A stretch of 46,225 nucleotides of DNA, taken from NCBI GenBank assembly GCA_028285595.1, contig JANQOW010000167.1, positions 1 through 46,225 on the forward strand, written 5' to 3'. The number at the start of each line of letters is the position of its first letter. Positions within the stretch are counted from its first letter, which is position 1. A program made the translations under genes and the position numbers. The notes below the pieces were generated by a model. The model did not search any database. It saw nothing but the letters and a program-made list of their open reading frames with translations, and was not told the origin of the DNA. The DNA comes from Hyphomicrobiales bacterium. Lineage in GTDB: Bacteria > Pseudomonadota > Alphaproteobacteria > Rhizobiales > CAJQND01. Below, piece by piece: positions 26,454 through 35,241 of this stretch.

Positions 26454-29400
26454 TCAGTCCATCGATGTCCGGCGCCACTGCGTCATGGCCTCGGCCTTGA
26501 CCGGGCCAAACCCCCTCACCGCCAGCGGGGCTTCCAGAGTTTCCAGCCAGCGCTCATCTCCGTCCGGAGAATAGGTCTCAGCGCATCGCTTCATCTGTTG
26601 CTCGAACTGATTGATCATGGCGCGCTCCTCTCGGCGCTCGACGGAGTATCCAAACGGATCAAACGGCGTGCCCCTGAGAAACCGGAAGCGCTTGAGCACC
26701 GAAAACCCCGCTTGCGCGCTCCATCCAAACGCCATCTTGCGGGGACGGCCTCGGTCATCCTTCCGCCACGCCAGAAGGGGCGGTGCCAGATGATGCACCA
26801 GCTTGAGCGGCCCTTCGAACGCTTGCTGAAGGCCATCCAGAAACTCCGGATCTGTGTGAAGCCGGGCCACCTCATACTCATCCTTGTAGCTCATCAGCTT
26901 GAACAATGATTTGGCTGCAGCTCGTGCCAACGTCTCCGGGACGCACTCCGCCAGCGCATTGACGTTGGATCTGTAGCGGTCCGCCCACCGGCTATCCTGA
27001 TAAGCGGCGAGATAGCGCGCGCGGCGGTTCACCAACTCTTGGAACGACTGCGGTGCTTCACGCCGCGGGGACGCGCTTTGTGGCATCTTCGCCGGATCGG
27101 CAACCAAGAGACGGCCCAACGAAAAGGCTGCCTTGTTCAGGCTGACCGCAACACCGTTCAACTCGATCGCCTGCAGCAGAGCATCCAGGCTGAGGGGCAC
27201 CAACCCGTTTTGCCAAGCGGCACCCAGCAGCATCACATTCGCGTACACCGGATCACCCAACAAATGCTGCGCGCGGGCGTTGGCATCAAAGGCGGCGACG
27301 TTGCGTGACCCAACGAGGGCTTCGATGGCGCCGCGCCGTTTTGCGATTTCAAGATCAGCATCGCGGCTCAGAACAATTTCGCCTGTCGGCATCTCTGCGA
27401 GATTGAGCACGGCCTTGGTTTGCGGGTTGTAACAGTCCACCGCCTTAGGCGAGGTGGAGACCACCAAATCGCACCCAATCAGGGCATCGGCACTGGCGCT
27501 GTCTATTCTTGCCTGATGCAGGGACGCCTGGTCGTCGGACAGGCGCACATAGCTCAGAACCGATCCGTATTTCTGAGCAAAGCCGGTAAAATCCAGGACG
27601 CTGGCGAACTTGCCCTCCAGGTGGGCCGCCATCGTGACCAGGGCGCCAATGGTGACCACGCCGGTTCCCCCGACGCCGGCGATGAGCAGATTGTGGAGTT
27701 CGGTCTTGGGCTTGGCCGGCGGGTCGGGCAGGTCAGCGGTCAGACGCTGCACGTCCTCTTCGCTCAGCTTGGCGGATTTTCGCAAGCGGCCTTCCACGGT
27801 CACGAAACTGGGGCAGAATCCGTTCAGGCAGGAATAATCCTTGTTGCACCCAGCCTGGTTGATTTGCCGCTTGCGGCCAAACTCCGTCTCAACCGGCTCC
27901 ACACTGAGACAGTTGGACTCCACCGAGCAATCCCCGCATCCCTCGCACACCAGCTCGTTGATGATCACATGCTTGCTGGGCAATGGCGCCTCGCCGCGCT
28001 TGCGGCGGCGGCGCAATTCGGTGGCGCAGGCCTGATCGTAAATGAGAACACTGACACCGGTGATCGTGCGCAGCTCCCGTTGCACCGTATCGAGCTGAGA
28101 ACGGTCATGCACGCTCGTCCCCGCCGGGAGATCTTTCTGCCGGAAACGCTCTGGGTCGTTCGAGACAAGCGCGATCCGGTCCACCCCCTCTGCCCGGCAC
28201 GCATGGGCAATGGCCTCAACGCTGAGTGGCCCGTCCACAGGCTGGCCACCGGTCATGGCCACCGCATCGTTGAACAAGATCTTATAGGTGATGTTCGCCT
28301 TGGCGGCGATGGCCTGGCGGATGGCCATTGAGCCTGAGTGATACCAGGTCCCCTCGCCCAGGTTCTGAAACACGTGGCCCTTGCCCGTGAACTGCGAGGA
28401 GGCGGCCCAGTTGACCCCCTCGCCGCCCATTTGGATGAGGGAGGAGGTTTCCCGGTTCATCCAGCTTGCCATGAAATGGCAGCCGATCCCCGCCAAGGCG
28501 CTGGAGCCTTCGGGCACCTTGGTGGACGTATTGTGCGGGCAGCCGGAACAGAAGTACGGGGTGCGAACCGCGCCGTCCACTTCAGGCGGGGCAAGGGGTT
28601 TTGCGGTCAGTTCGTCAGCGCGTTCAAGAAAGCCTTCATTGGGGAAAACGCCATGCAGGCGGCGGGCGATCAGCGGCACCAACTTGAGGGGCGAAAGCTC
28701 TCCGGTCCAGGGGACCAGGCGGTTGCCCAGTTCATCGTTCTTGCCCACCATGCGTTCGGGCTTGTCACCGGGCCAGTCGTAAAAATACTCCTTGAGCTGA
28801 CTTTCGATGATGCCGCGCTTTTCTTCCACCACGACCACTTCGCGCTTGCCACGCACAAAATCCAGCGCGTCCTTACGGGCAAGCGGCCACACCATGCCCA
28901 CCTTGTAGATGTCGATCCCCAAGGCACGGCACCGCCCTTCGTCCACCCCCAGCAAACGCAGCGCTTCCATGAGGTCGAGATGGCCCTTGCCCGTGGAGAC
29001 AAAGCCGAACACCGCGGCTTGCGTGGTGTAGACACGCCGGTCAATCGGGTTCGCCTCGGCAAACGCAAACACGGCATGCTTCTTGGCCTCCATGCGCTCT
29101 TCGATCTGGGGGCCCGGCAGATCCGGCCAGCGGTAGTGCAGCCCTGTGGCCGGTATCTGATGGTCCGGCGTGACGAAACTGCGGTCCGGTTTGAGCTCGA
29201 CAACGGATGTGGTCTCAACGGTTTCCGAAACGGCCTTGAGGCCGACCCACATGCCGCTATAGCGCGACAGGGCGTAGCCGTATTCGCCAAACTCCAGATA
29301 CTCGGCCACCGTTGACGGGTTGAGCGTCGGCATGAACCACGCCATGAACGCAACATCAGACTGATGCGGCATGGATGAGGAAACGCAGCCATGATCATCG

Positions 29401-29849
29401 CCGGCCACAACCAGAACCCCGCCGGCTGGAGATGAGCCGTACGCATTCCCGTGCTTCAACGCATCGCCTGCCCGGTCAACGCCCGGGCCCTTGCCGTACC
29501 AGAGCGCAAACACCCCGTCGACCTCCCGGCCGGGCTGGGTTTCCACTTGCTGGGAGCCAAGAACACCCGTTGCGGCCAGATCTTCATTGATCGCCGGCTG
29601 AAACTTCACCCCCGCAGCGTCCAGCGCGGCTGACTGGCGCCACAGTTCCATGTCGAGACCACCCAGCGGAGAGCCCCGATAGCCGGAGACATATCCCCCG
29701 GTGTTCAGCCCGTTGCGTTTGTCCCGGCGCGCCTGATCGAGCACCACACGCACCAGGGCCTGGGTTCCGCTCAAGACCACACGGCCTGTTTGGTTCTGAT
29801 AACGGTCGCTCAGACGGTATTGGGGGAGAGGAAATGGGTGAGCAGTCAT
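26454..29849 (-). CDS. Fused indolepyruvate / 2-oxoacid:ferredoxin oxidoreductase
   Basis: 1131-residue single-chain 2-oxoacid oxidoreductase that decarboxylates aryl- or branched-chain 2-oxoacids to acyl-CoA. The N-terminal pyrimidine-binding region has NTGGYVSGYRGSPLGGLDME. Around 430-600 are YFCSGCPHNTSTKVPEG, GEGTWYHSGSMAIRQA and LFNDAVAMTGGQPVDG (thiamine diphosphate binding). About 635-690 carry a Cys cluster starting CEGCGDCSVESNC for an iron-sulfur centre. GVGGTGVVTIGALVTMAA near 740 begins the gamma/beta-type domain. IorA and IorB functions are thus fused, as in many proteobacteria. A divergent Lrp-type regulator is upstream, which fits control by an aromatic or branched amino acid. 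Confidence 0.92.
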   Translation of the reverse strand: MTAHPFPLPQYRLSDRYQNQTGRVVLSGTQALVRVVLDQARRDKRNGLNTGGYVSGYRGSPLGGLDMELWRQSAALDAAGVKFQPAINEDLAATGVLGSQQVETQPGREVDGVFALWYGKGPGVDRAGDALKHGNAYGSSPAGGVLVVAGDDHGCVSSSMPHQSDVAFMAWFMPTLNPSTVAEYLEFGEYGYALSRYSGMWVGLKAVSETVETTSVVELKPDRSFVTPDHQIPATGLHYRWPDLPGPQIEERMEAKKHAVFAFAEANPIDRRVYTTQAAVFGFVSTGKGHLDLMEALRLLGVDEGRCRALGIDIYKVGMVWPLARKDALDFVRGKREVVVVEEKRGIIESQLKEYFYDWPGDKPERMVGKNDELGNRLVPWTGELSPLKLVPLIARRLHGVFPNEGFLERADELTAKPLAPPEVDGAVRTPYFCSGCPHNTSTKVPEGSSALAGIGCHFMASWMNRETSSLIQMGGEGVNWAASSQFTGKGHVFQNLGEGTWYHSGSMAIRQAIAAKANITYKILFNDAVAMTGGQPVDGPLSVEAIAHACRAEGVDRIALVSNDPERFRQKDLPAGTSVHDRSQLDTVQRELRTITGVSVLIYDQACATELRRRRKRGEAPLPSKHVIINELVCEGCGDCSVESNCLSVEPVETEFGRKRQINQAGCNKDYSCLNGFCPSFVTVEGRLRKSAKLSEEDVQRLTADLPDPPAKPKTELHNLLIAGVGGTGVVTIGALVTMAAHLEGKFASVLDFTGFAQKYGSVLSYVRLSDDQASLHQARIDSASADALIGCDLVVSTSPKAVDCYNPQTKAVLNLAEMPTGEIVLSRDADLEIAKRRGAIEALVGSRNVAAFDANARAQHLLGDPVYANVMLLGAAWQNGLVPLSLDALLQAIELNGVAVSLNKAAFSLGRLLVADPAKMPQSASPRREAPQSFQELVNRRARYLAAYQDSRWADRYRSNVNALAECVPETLARAAAKSLFKLMSYKDEYEVARLHTDPEFLDGLQQAFEGPLKLVHHLAPPLLAWRKDDRGRPRKMAFGWSAQAGFSVLKRFRFLRGTPFDPFGYSVERREERAMINQFEQQMKRCAETYSPDGDERWLETLEAPLAVRGFGPVKAEAMTQWRRTSMD

Positions 29850-29927
29850 GCGGATCTCCGTGCTGCCCCAAGCCTATACCGATCAAGGCGGAATTTTTTT
29901 CCATTTATTGCTTAGAAGATCATATTA

Positions 29928-29944
29928 TTGGTATAACTTACCAA
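29928..29944. promoter_or_regulatory. Palindromic operator candidate between the oxidoreductase and Lrp genes
   Basis: TTGGTA and TACCAA are perfect inverted 6-base arms around the spacer TAACT. The site sits in an AT-rich 124-base divergent promoter, 30 bases before the Lrp ATG. Lrp/AsnC proteins bind such imperfect AT-rich palindromes, so self-regulation and control of the divergent gene are likely. Confidence 0.5.
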
Positions 29945-29973
29945 CTGGGCATACTTAGAGGAATTTCCTACCG

Positions 29974-30435
29974 ATGACCTTAGTGCGAGACTCCGACCGT
30001 GCGCTGCTGCGCACCCTGCAAAAGGATGGCCGCATGTCCAATCAGGATCTCTCGGCCGCAGCCGCCATGTCCACGTCTGCTTGCTGGCGCAGGATGAAAG
30101 CGCTGGAGGAAGACGGCGTGATCGAGCGCTACGCGGCCATTCTGAACGCCGATGCGTGCGGTCTGACCTTTCACGCCATTGTTCACATCACCCTGTCGCG
30201 CCATCGGGCGGAGTTTGTCGAGGAATTCCTCAATGCCATCGTGGAGCGCTCAGAGGTCATGGACTGTTTCGCCATCACCGGAGACGCGGACTACTTCCTC
30301 AGGGTATGTTGCACCGACCTGGACGCTTACAACGCGTTCCTGGAGCATTTCCTGTTCAAACTGAACGGCGTCGCCAACATCAAGACGCATCTGGTTCTGC
30401 GCCGGATCAAACAAAGCACGCAATTGCCGCTTTAG
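29974..30435 (+). CDS. Lrp/AsnC-family transcriptional regulator
   Basis: 153-residue feast/famine regulator. The N-terminal helix-turn-helix spans about residues 8-60 (LLRTLQKDGRMSNQDLSAAA, STSACWRRMKALEEDGVIER). A RAM/AsnC ligand-binding domain follows, with VMDCFAITGDADYFLRVCC and the closing THLVLRRIK. Divergent from the 2-oxoacid:ferredoxin oxidoreductase gene and very probably its amino-acid-responsive regulator, as is usual for this arrangement. Its stop overlaps the metallo-hydrolase stop by four bases, tail to tail. Confidence 0.93.
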   Translation: MTLVRDSDRALLRTLQKDGRMSNQDLSAAAAMSTSACWRRMKALEEDGVIERYAAILNADACGLTFHAIVHITLSRHRAEFVEEFLNAIVERSEVMDCFAITGDADYFLRVCCTDLDAYNAFLEHFLFKLNGVANIKTHLVLRRIKQSTQLPL

Positions 30436-31343
30436 GTCGAACGATACTCGCTGGTGAGAGACGGCACACCATCGGTCACGATCTTCCCGCGCTCCAACAG
30501 ATGCTCGATGTGGGCAAACGTGGACATGGCCGCGGCGGGATGGAGTTTTGGGTCCACCTCCGCGTAGACGGCTTTGACGATGTCACCGATCGTGTGGTCG
30601 CCCTTCTGGATGCGCCTCAGGATCGCCTCTTCACGCATCTTCCTGTGGGTCACAAACCCACGCACGAAATCACGCGGCGCTCGTTTGGGCGGCCCATGGG
30701 TTGGCCAATAAATCTCATCGCTGCGCCCCAAGACGGTCTCCAGCGATGAAAAGTAATCGGACATGTTGCCGTCCGGCGGGGCGATCACGCTGGTGGACCA
30801 AGCCATCACATGATCGCCGGAGAAGAGAGCGTTTTCCTCGGCCAAGGCAAACGCCATGTGATTGGACGTGTGGCCCGGCGTGAATACGGCTTCAAGGGTC
30901 CAGCCGGCCCCTTCGATCACATCCCCATGACGCACTTCCACATCCGGCGTAAAATCCATATCGCCGCTGGCATCCAGACGCACATCGCCGCTCTCCACCT
31001 GGCGCGCCCGGCCTGAGCCATGGGGCCCATAGGCATAGGTCTTGGCGCCTGTGTGGGCCTTAAGGCGCGCAGCAAGCGGGGAATGGTCCATGTGGGTGTG
31101 GGTGATGATGATGTGACTGACGGTCTTGCCGTCCAACTCGTCCAAGAGAGCCGCGTAATGGGCCTCATCGATGGGACCTGGGTCAATGACCGCCACAGTG
31201 TCCGCTCCCACGATATAGGTGCCTGTACCCGTGAAGGTGAAGGGACCGGGATTGTTGCAGATCAACCGTGTGATCAACGGCGACACCTGATCGGCGCGCC
31301 CATGGGCAAACTCCAGCTCACGTTCAAACGCCAAACCACTCAT
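30432..31343 (-). CDS. Metallo-beta-lactamase-fold hydrolase (LACTB2-like)
   Basis: 303-residue MBL-fold protein. HTHMDHSPLAARLK is the HxHxDH metal motif (about residue 80), FTPGHTSNHMAF supplies the next His, FSGDHVMAW the bridging Asp, and PTHGPPK the last His. A C-terminal helical domain (RKMREEAILRRIQKGDHTIG, ending HIEHLLERGKI) matches the winged-helix-like tail of LACTB2-type and glyoxalase-II-like proteins. The substrate may be a thioester or RNA; sequence does not decide. Divergent from bioY. Confidence 0.87.
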   Translation of the reverse strand: MSGLAFERELEFAHGRADQVSPLITRLICNNPGPFTFTGTGTYIVGADTVAVIDPGPIDEAHYAALLDELDGKTVSHIIITHTHMDHSPLAARLKAHTGAKTYAYGPHGSGRARQVESGDVRLDASGDMDFTPDVEVRHGDVIEGAGWTLEAVFTPGHTSNHMAFALAEENALFSGDHVMAWSTSVIAPPDGNMSDYFSSLETVLGRSDEIYWPTHGPPKRAPRDFVRGFVTHRKMREEAILRRIQKGDHTIGDIVKAVYAEVDPKLHPAAAMSTFAHIEHLLERGKIVTDGVPSLTSEYRST

Positions 31344-31458
31344 CGCGATGTCTCCCGTTCAAGAGTGAGAGCTTCTAGCACGGCGAAACTTTGCTTGTCG
31401 CGGAAGTTCAAGCCCAATATACCACCGGCCACACCTTCCCGAATGCCGGAGCGGCCCC

Positions 31459-32046
31459 TTGAGCCTCTTTGCCAACAAACAACCTTCAATCGCCGACGTT
31501 GCCTGGCCGGATCATTCCTTGGTGCGGGCGATTATTCTGGTCTTCGCCGGCGCCTTGTTGCTCGCCATATCTTCGAAGCTCTCTATTCCCATGGCGCCCA
31601 AGAGCCTGTTCCCGGTTCCGGTGACCTTGCAAACCCTGGTGGCGCTGGCGGTTGGCACGGCATATGGCTGGCGCCTGGGCGGGGCGACCATTCTGCTATA
31701 CTTCTCGCTGGGTGCCCTGGGCCTGCCGGTGTTTGCCCAAGGAGGCGGGCTGCATCATCTTTGGACCGCGCCCACGGCCGGCTATCTGCACGGCTTTCTG
31801 TTTGCGGCGGTTTTGATGGGTTGGCTCGCCAGCCTCGGCTTTGATCGCTCCGCCACGCGTCTGTTTCCGGCGATGCTGGCGGGACATGCTGTGATCTACC
31901 TCTTCGGGCTCATGTGGCTCGCTAGTTATGTGGGCATGAATGCGGCACTGGCCATCGGCTTCAAACCGTTCATCATTGCCGACATCCTCAAATGCGCTCT
32001 TGGCGCCCAGCTCTTCCCGATCGCTTGGAAAGCTCTGAAAGAATAA
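31459..32046 (+). CDS. bioY: BioY-family biotin transporter (S component)
   Basis: 195-residue integral membrane protein of the BioY family, the substrate-binding unit of ECF biotin transporters. LSIPMAPKSLFPVPVTLQTL is the family's hallmark early segment, followed by YFSLGALGLPVFAQGG, PTAGYLHGFLFAAVLMGWL and PFIIADILKCALGAQLFP. The start is TTG 31459, seven bases after GGAG. No bioM/bioN energising genes are adjacent, so it either works alone, as shown for some alphaproteobacterial BioY, or uses distant partners. I found no BioR-type TTATMKATAA site upstream. Confidence 0.92.
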   Translation: MSLFANKQPSIADVAWPDHSLVRAIILVFAGALLLAISSKLSIPMAPKSLFPVPVTLQTLVALAVGTAYGWRLGGATILLYFSLGALGLPVFAQGGGLHHLWTAPTAGYLHGFLFAAVLMGWLASLGFDRSATRLFPAMLAGHAVIYLFGLMWLASYVGMNAALAIGFKPFIIADILKCALGAQLFPIAWKALKE

Positions 32047-32063
32047 ACAGGACCTTGCTCAAC

Positions 32064-33296
32064 ATGCCCACTCTCGACAGCGACTTCATCCGCAGCCAGT
32101 TTCCCGCGTTCTCCGAAGCGTCCTTGGCCGGCCAGGCGTTCTTTGAGAATGCCGGGGGGTCATATGCCTGTGGCCAAGTGATCGATCGCCTTACGCGCTA
32201 CTACCGGGAGACCAAGGTCCAGCCCTATTGGGCGTTTGAGGCGTCCGCCAAAGCCGGCGCTCAGATGGATGCGGCCTATGAGCGGCTTGCGGGATATATG
32301 AACGTTGCGGCCGATGAGGTGAATTTCGGGCCGTCCACCACGCAAAACACCTATGTGCTGGCCAATGCCTTCCGCCCCCTCTGGCAGGACGGCGATGAGA
32401 TCATCGTCACCAACCAGGACCATGAAGCCAATGGCGGTGCGTGGCGCCGGCTGGCCGACCGCGGCATTGTGGTGCGCGAATGGCAGGTGAACCCGGACAC
32501 CGGCCAACTGGACCCGGCGGATCTGGATAAGCTCGTCACCAGCAAGACCAAACTGCTGGCCTTCCCCCATTGCTCGAACATCGTCGCCCACATCAACCCG
32601 GTGCGAGAGATTGCCGACAAGGCGCACAGCGTGGGCGCTCACGTGGTTGTGGATGGGGTTTCCTATGCGCCGCACGGCCTGCCGGACATCGAGGCCTTGG
32701 GGGCGGATATCTATCTTTGCTCGCTCTATAAGGTGTACGGCCCGCACCAGGGCCTGATGGTGGTGCGCCGGGCGCTCCTGGATGCGCTGGCCAACCAGAG
32801 CCACTATTTCAATGAAACCAACCGCCGCGCCAAACTCACGCCCGCAGGTCCCGACCATGCCCAGATTGCCGCCGCCGGCGGGGTGGCCGACTATTTCGAT
32901 GCGGTCCACGCCCATCATTTCAACGATGACGCAGACGCACCCACACGCGGACAGAGGGTGCATGACCTGTTCCGCAGCCAGGAACAGGCGCTTCTCACCC
33001 CGCTTCTGGATTACCTGCGCGGGCGCAATGATGTGCGCCTGCTAGGCCCGTCCGACGCTGCTGTCCGGGCGCCCACGGTGGCGCTTCAAACTTTGAACGC
33101 AAACCCGCACGAGATTGCGGAGAGCCTTGCGCATAAGGGGATTATGGCGGGCGCCGGAGACTTCTATTCCGTGCGTGTGATCGAAGCCATGGGGGTTCCG
33201 GTGGATCCGGGTGCGCTGCGTGTCTCGTTTGTGCATTACACCACCCGCGAAGAGGTGGACAAGCTGATCGCCGCCCTCGACGAGACCCTGAGCTAG
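32064..33296 (+). CDS. Class V aminotransferase-fold PLP enzyme (cysteine-desulfurase-like)
   Basis: 410-residue fold-type I PLP enzyme. FFENAGGSYACGQVIDRL opens the domain, NFGPSTTQNTYVLANAF forms the cofactor phosphate loop, VTNQDHEANGGAWRRLA and HVVVDGVSYAPHGLPDI carry the PLP-stacking His and ring Asp, and CSLYKVYGPHQGLMVVRR holds the Schiff-base lysine. It resembles the SufS/kynureninase/isopenicillin-epimerase branch and has no mobile catalytic cysteine loop that I can identify, so true cysteine desulfurase activity is doubtful. Substrate unknown. The start is ATG 32064. The acetyltransferase begins one base after its stop. Confidence 0.87.
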   Translation: MPTLDSDFIRSQFPAFSEASLAGQAFFENAGGSYACGQVIDRLTRYYRETKVQPYWAFEASAKAGAQMDAAYERLAGYMNVAADEVNFGPSTTQNTYVLANAFRPLWQDGDEIIVTNQDHEANGGAWRRLADRGIVVREWQVNPDTGQLDPADLDKLVTSKTKLLAFPHCSNIVAHINPVREIADKAHSVGAHVVVDGVSYAPHGLPDIEALGADIYLCSLYKVYGPHQGLMVVRRALLDALANQSHYFNETNRRAKLTPAGPDHAQIAAAGGVADYFDAVHAHHFNDDADAPTRGQRVHDLFRSQEQALLTPLLDYLRGRNDVRLLGPSDAAVRAPTVALQTLNANPHEIAESLAHKGIMAGAGDFYSVRVIEAMGVPVDPGALRVSFVHYTTREEVDKLIAALDETLS

Positions 33297-33297
33297 C

Positions 33298-33765
33298 ATG
33301 GGCGTTGAGGCGATAGAACTGCGCGCGGCGCGGCGAGACGATCTTGAGGCCATTGTGGCCATGCTGGCCGATGATCCCCTGGGCCGCGGCCGCGAAGATG
33401 CCTCCCTGCCCCTGGCTGAAGCCTATCTGAAAGCGTTTGACGCACTGGACCAGGACCCGAACCAACTGCTCGCAGTGGCTGTCGCCGGGGGCAAGGTGGT
33501 GGGGACAGTGCAGCTCTCCTTCATCCCCGGGATTGCCCGCTCAGGCATGTGGCGCGGGCAGATTGAGGCGGTGCGCATTGCTGAAGCCTTTCGCAATTCT
33601 GGCCTGGGGCAGCAGATGTTCCAATGGGCCATTGAGCGCTGCCGCGACCGGGGGTGCGGGCTTGTGCAACTGACCACCGACAAGACCCGGCCCGACGCGC
33701 ATCGGTTCTATGACCGCCTCGGGTTTGAAGCCAGCCATATCGGTTATAAGCTCAAGCTGATCTGA
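33298..33765 (+). CDS. GNAT-family N-acetyltransferase
   Basis: 155-residue GCN5-related acetyltransferase. IEAVRIAEAFRNSGLGQQMF is the acetyl-CoA-binding A motif (in RNSGLG the usual RGxGxG is partly changed), then TDKTRPDAHRFYDRLGFEAS as the B motif. It starts one base after the class V PLP gene, so the two are co-translated and may act in one pathway. The substrate is unknown. Confidence 0.88.
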   Translation: MGVEAIELRAARRDDLEAIVAMLADDPLGRGREDASLPLAEAYLKAFDALDQDPNQLLAVAVAGGKVVGTVQLSFIPGIARSGMWRGQIEAVRIAEAFRNSGLGQQMFQWAIERCRDRGCGLVQLTTDKTRPDAHRFYDRLGFEASHIGYKLKLI

Positions 33766-33772
33766 ATGCGTC

Positions 33773-35074
33773 CTATTTGGCGCCAATGCCGAAGAACATG
33801 GTTTTGACGGTTCTGAGCGCAATCAGAATATCGAGCCAAAGCGAGCAGTGCTTGATGTAGTAGAAGTCGTAGTAGAGCTTCTCATGCACATCTTCCAGCT
33901 CGGCCACATGGCCTTGATTGACCTGCGCCCAACCGGTGATCCCGGGGCGGACAATGTGACGGTATCTGTAGTAAGGCAGCTCAGCCTGATAGGCCGTTGA
34001 CAGATTGATGGCCTCCGGCCGCGGACCGATCCAACTCATCTCACCGCGCAGGATGTTGAAGATCTGCAGGATCTCATCCAGCCGGTGCTTGCGCAGCCAT
34101 CTCCCGCACGTTGTGATGCGCGGATCATTGTCTTCGGTGATCTCATCATCGGCACAGTTATCCCCGGAGCGGCGCACGTGCATGGTGCGAAACTTGTACA
34201 TGGTGAACGCCTCGCCGCGATACCCCATGCGGCGCTGGGCAAACAGGACCGGCCCCTTGCTTTCCAGCCGGATGCACAGCGCGATCAGGCCCATGACCGG
34301 CGCGAGCATCAGCGCGGACAGCGCCGCCGCGAACCACTCCATGACGAACTTGAGCTTCAGGTACAACAGCCCCGGCACCAGGGAGCCGAAGATGTTCTCC
34401 GACAAATGGTCGATCTCCACCCGGCCGGTGAGGCTCTCTTTGACATTCTTGGCATGAAACACCGGAATGCCCGCCAGCGCGGCGTCGGTGATGAAGCGGC
34501 CCCAGTCGTCGTTCAAATCACTGCGCAGATCCACCACAATGCCATCGACCGGTTTGGTGGGAAACACAGCCTGCCGCAGCACCCGCCAGGACACGCCCTT
34601 CAGCGATAGCAGACCTGCCGCCGTGCCGTTCGGCACCACGGCCAGCTTGAGCTGGCGCAGCCGCCGCGTCATCACGTGAATGGCATAGAACCAGACCTGC
34701 GAGAGCATCAGCGCGGCAAAGAACAGATAGCGGCTGTAGTCCACCCGCGTGATCAGAAAGAAGAAAGCAAAGAGCGCAAAGCTGCCCATGAAGATGGGCG
34801 GGATGTAGAACGTCGCCTGGACGCCAGGAAAGGTCGTCATCCGGCGATGAAGATAGAAACCGATCATCACCGCGCCGAACGAGGCTGCCATGGTGTTGAG
34901 CTTGCTTTGATCGTTCCAGAAATATTCAACAAAGGGAAACGTCAGCAAATACGGCAGAAAAACCGAGAACAGCACACCGCCGATCAGCTGGAACCGGGTG
35001 CGCAGCACAATATGTTTGCGCGCAGATGTGCTCAAATTGGCGGCAACCACGCCGCTCTGCAGGATCGAACTCAT
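33773..35074 (-). CDS. Polyprenyl-phosphate sugar-1-phosphate transferase (WcaJ/ExoY-like)
   Basis: 433-residue initiating glycosyltransferase that loads the first sugar phosphate onto undecaprenyl phosphate for exopolysaccharide or capsule. The N-terminal 130 or so residues carry about four hydrophobic helices, followed by a soluble CoA-binding-like region. The bacterial sugar transferase domain at the C-terminus has RLESKGPVLFAQRRMGYRGE, FTMYKFRTMHVR, RWLRKHRLDEILQIFNILRG, MSWIGPRPEA and RPGITGWAQVNQG. ATG 35074 (MSSILQSGVV) follows GGGGA; an upstream TTG at 35089 is less likely. No further polysaccharide genes are in the window, so it is isolated here. Confidence 0.93.
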   Translation of the reverse strand: MSSILQSGVVAANLSTSARKHIVLRTRFQLIGGVLFSVFLPYLLTFPFVEYFWNDQSKLNTMAASFGAVMIGFYLHRRMTTFPGVQATFYIPPIFMGSFALFAFFFLITRVDYSRYLFFAALMLSQVWFYAIHVMTRRLRQLKLAVVPNGTAAGLLSLKGVSWRVLRQAVFPTKPVDGIVVDLRSDLNDDWGRFITDAALAGIPVFHAKNVKESLTGRVEIDHLSENIFGSLVPGLLYLKLKFVMEWFAAALSALMLAPVMGLIALCIRLESKGPVLFAQRRMGYRGEAFTMYKFRTMHVRRSGDNCADDEITEDNDPRITTCGRWLRKHRLDEILQIFNILRGEMSWIGPRPEAINLSTAYQAELPYYRYRHIVRPGITGWAQVNQGHVAELEDVHEKLYYDFYYIKHCSLWLDILIALRTVKTMFFGIGAK

Positions 35075-35241
35075 CAATTTTCCCCACAAAATTCACAAGC
35101 CTTGACCCCGCACATGGCAGACCGGCCAAAGACATCTCCAAGAAGCTGAAATCGCACTCAGCTTCCCGAAGGATGTTCAGCCTAAGCCAGAGAGGTTAAG
35201 AACCGATCACCCGTTGAGATGGATCGGAGCATTACGCGCGA

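Noticed and set aside
31344..31458. BioR operator upstream of bioY
   Set aside because: No TTATMKATAA-like palindrome is present in this gap.
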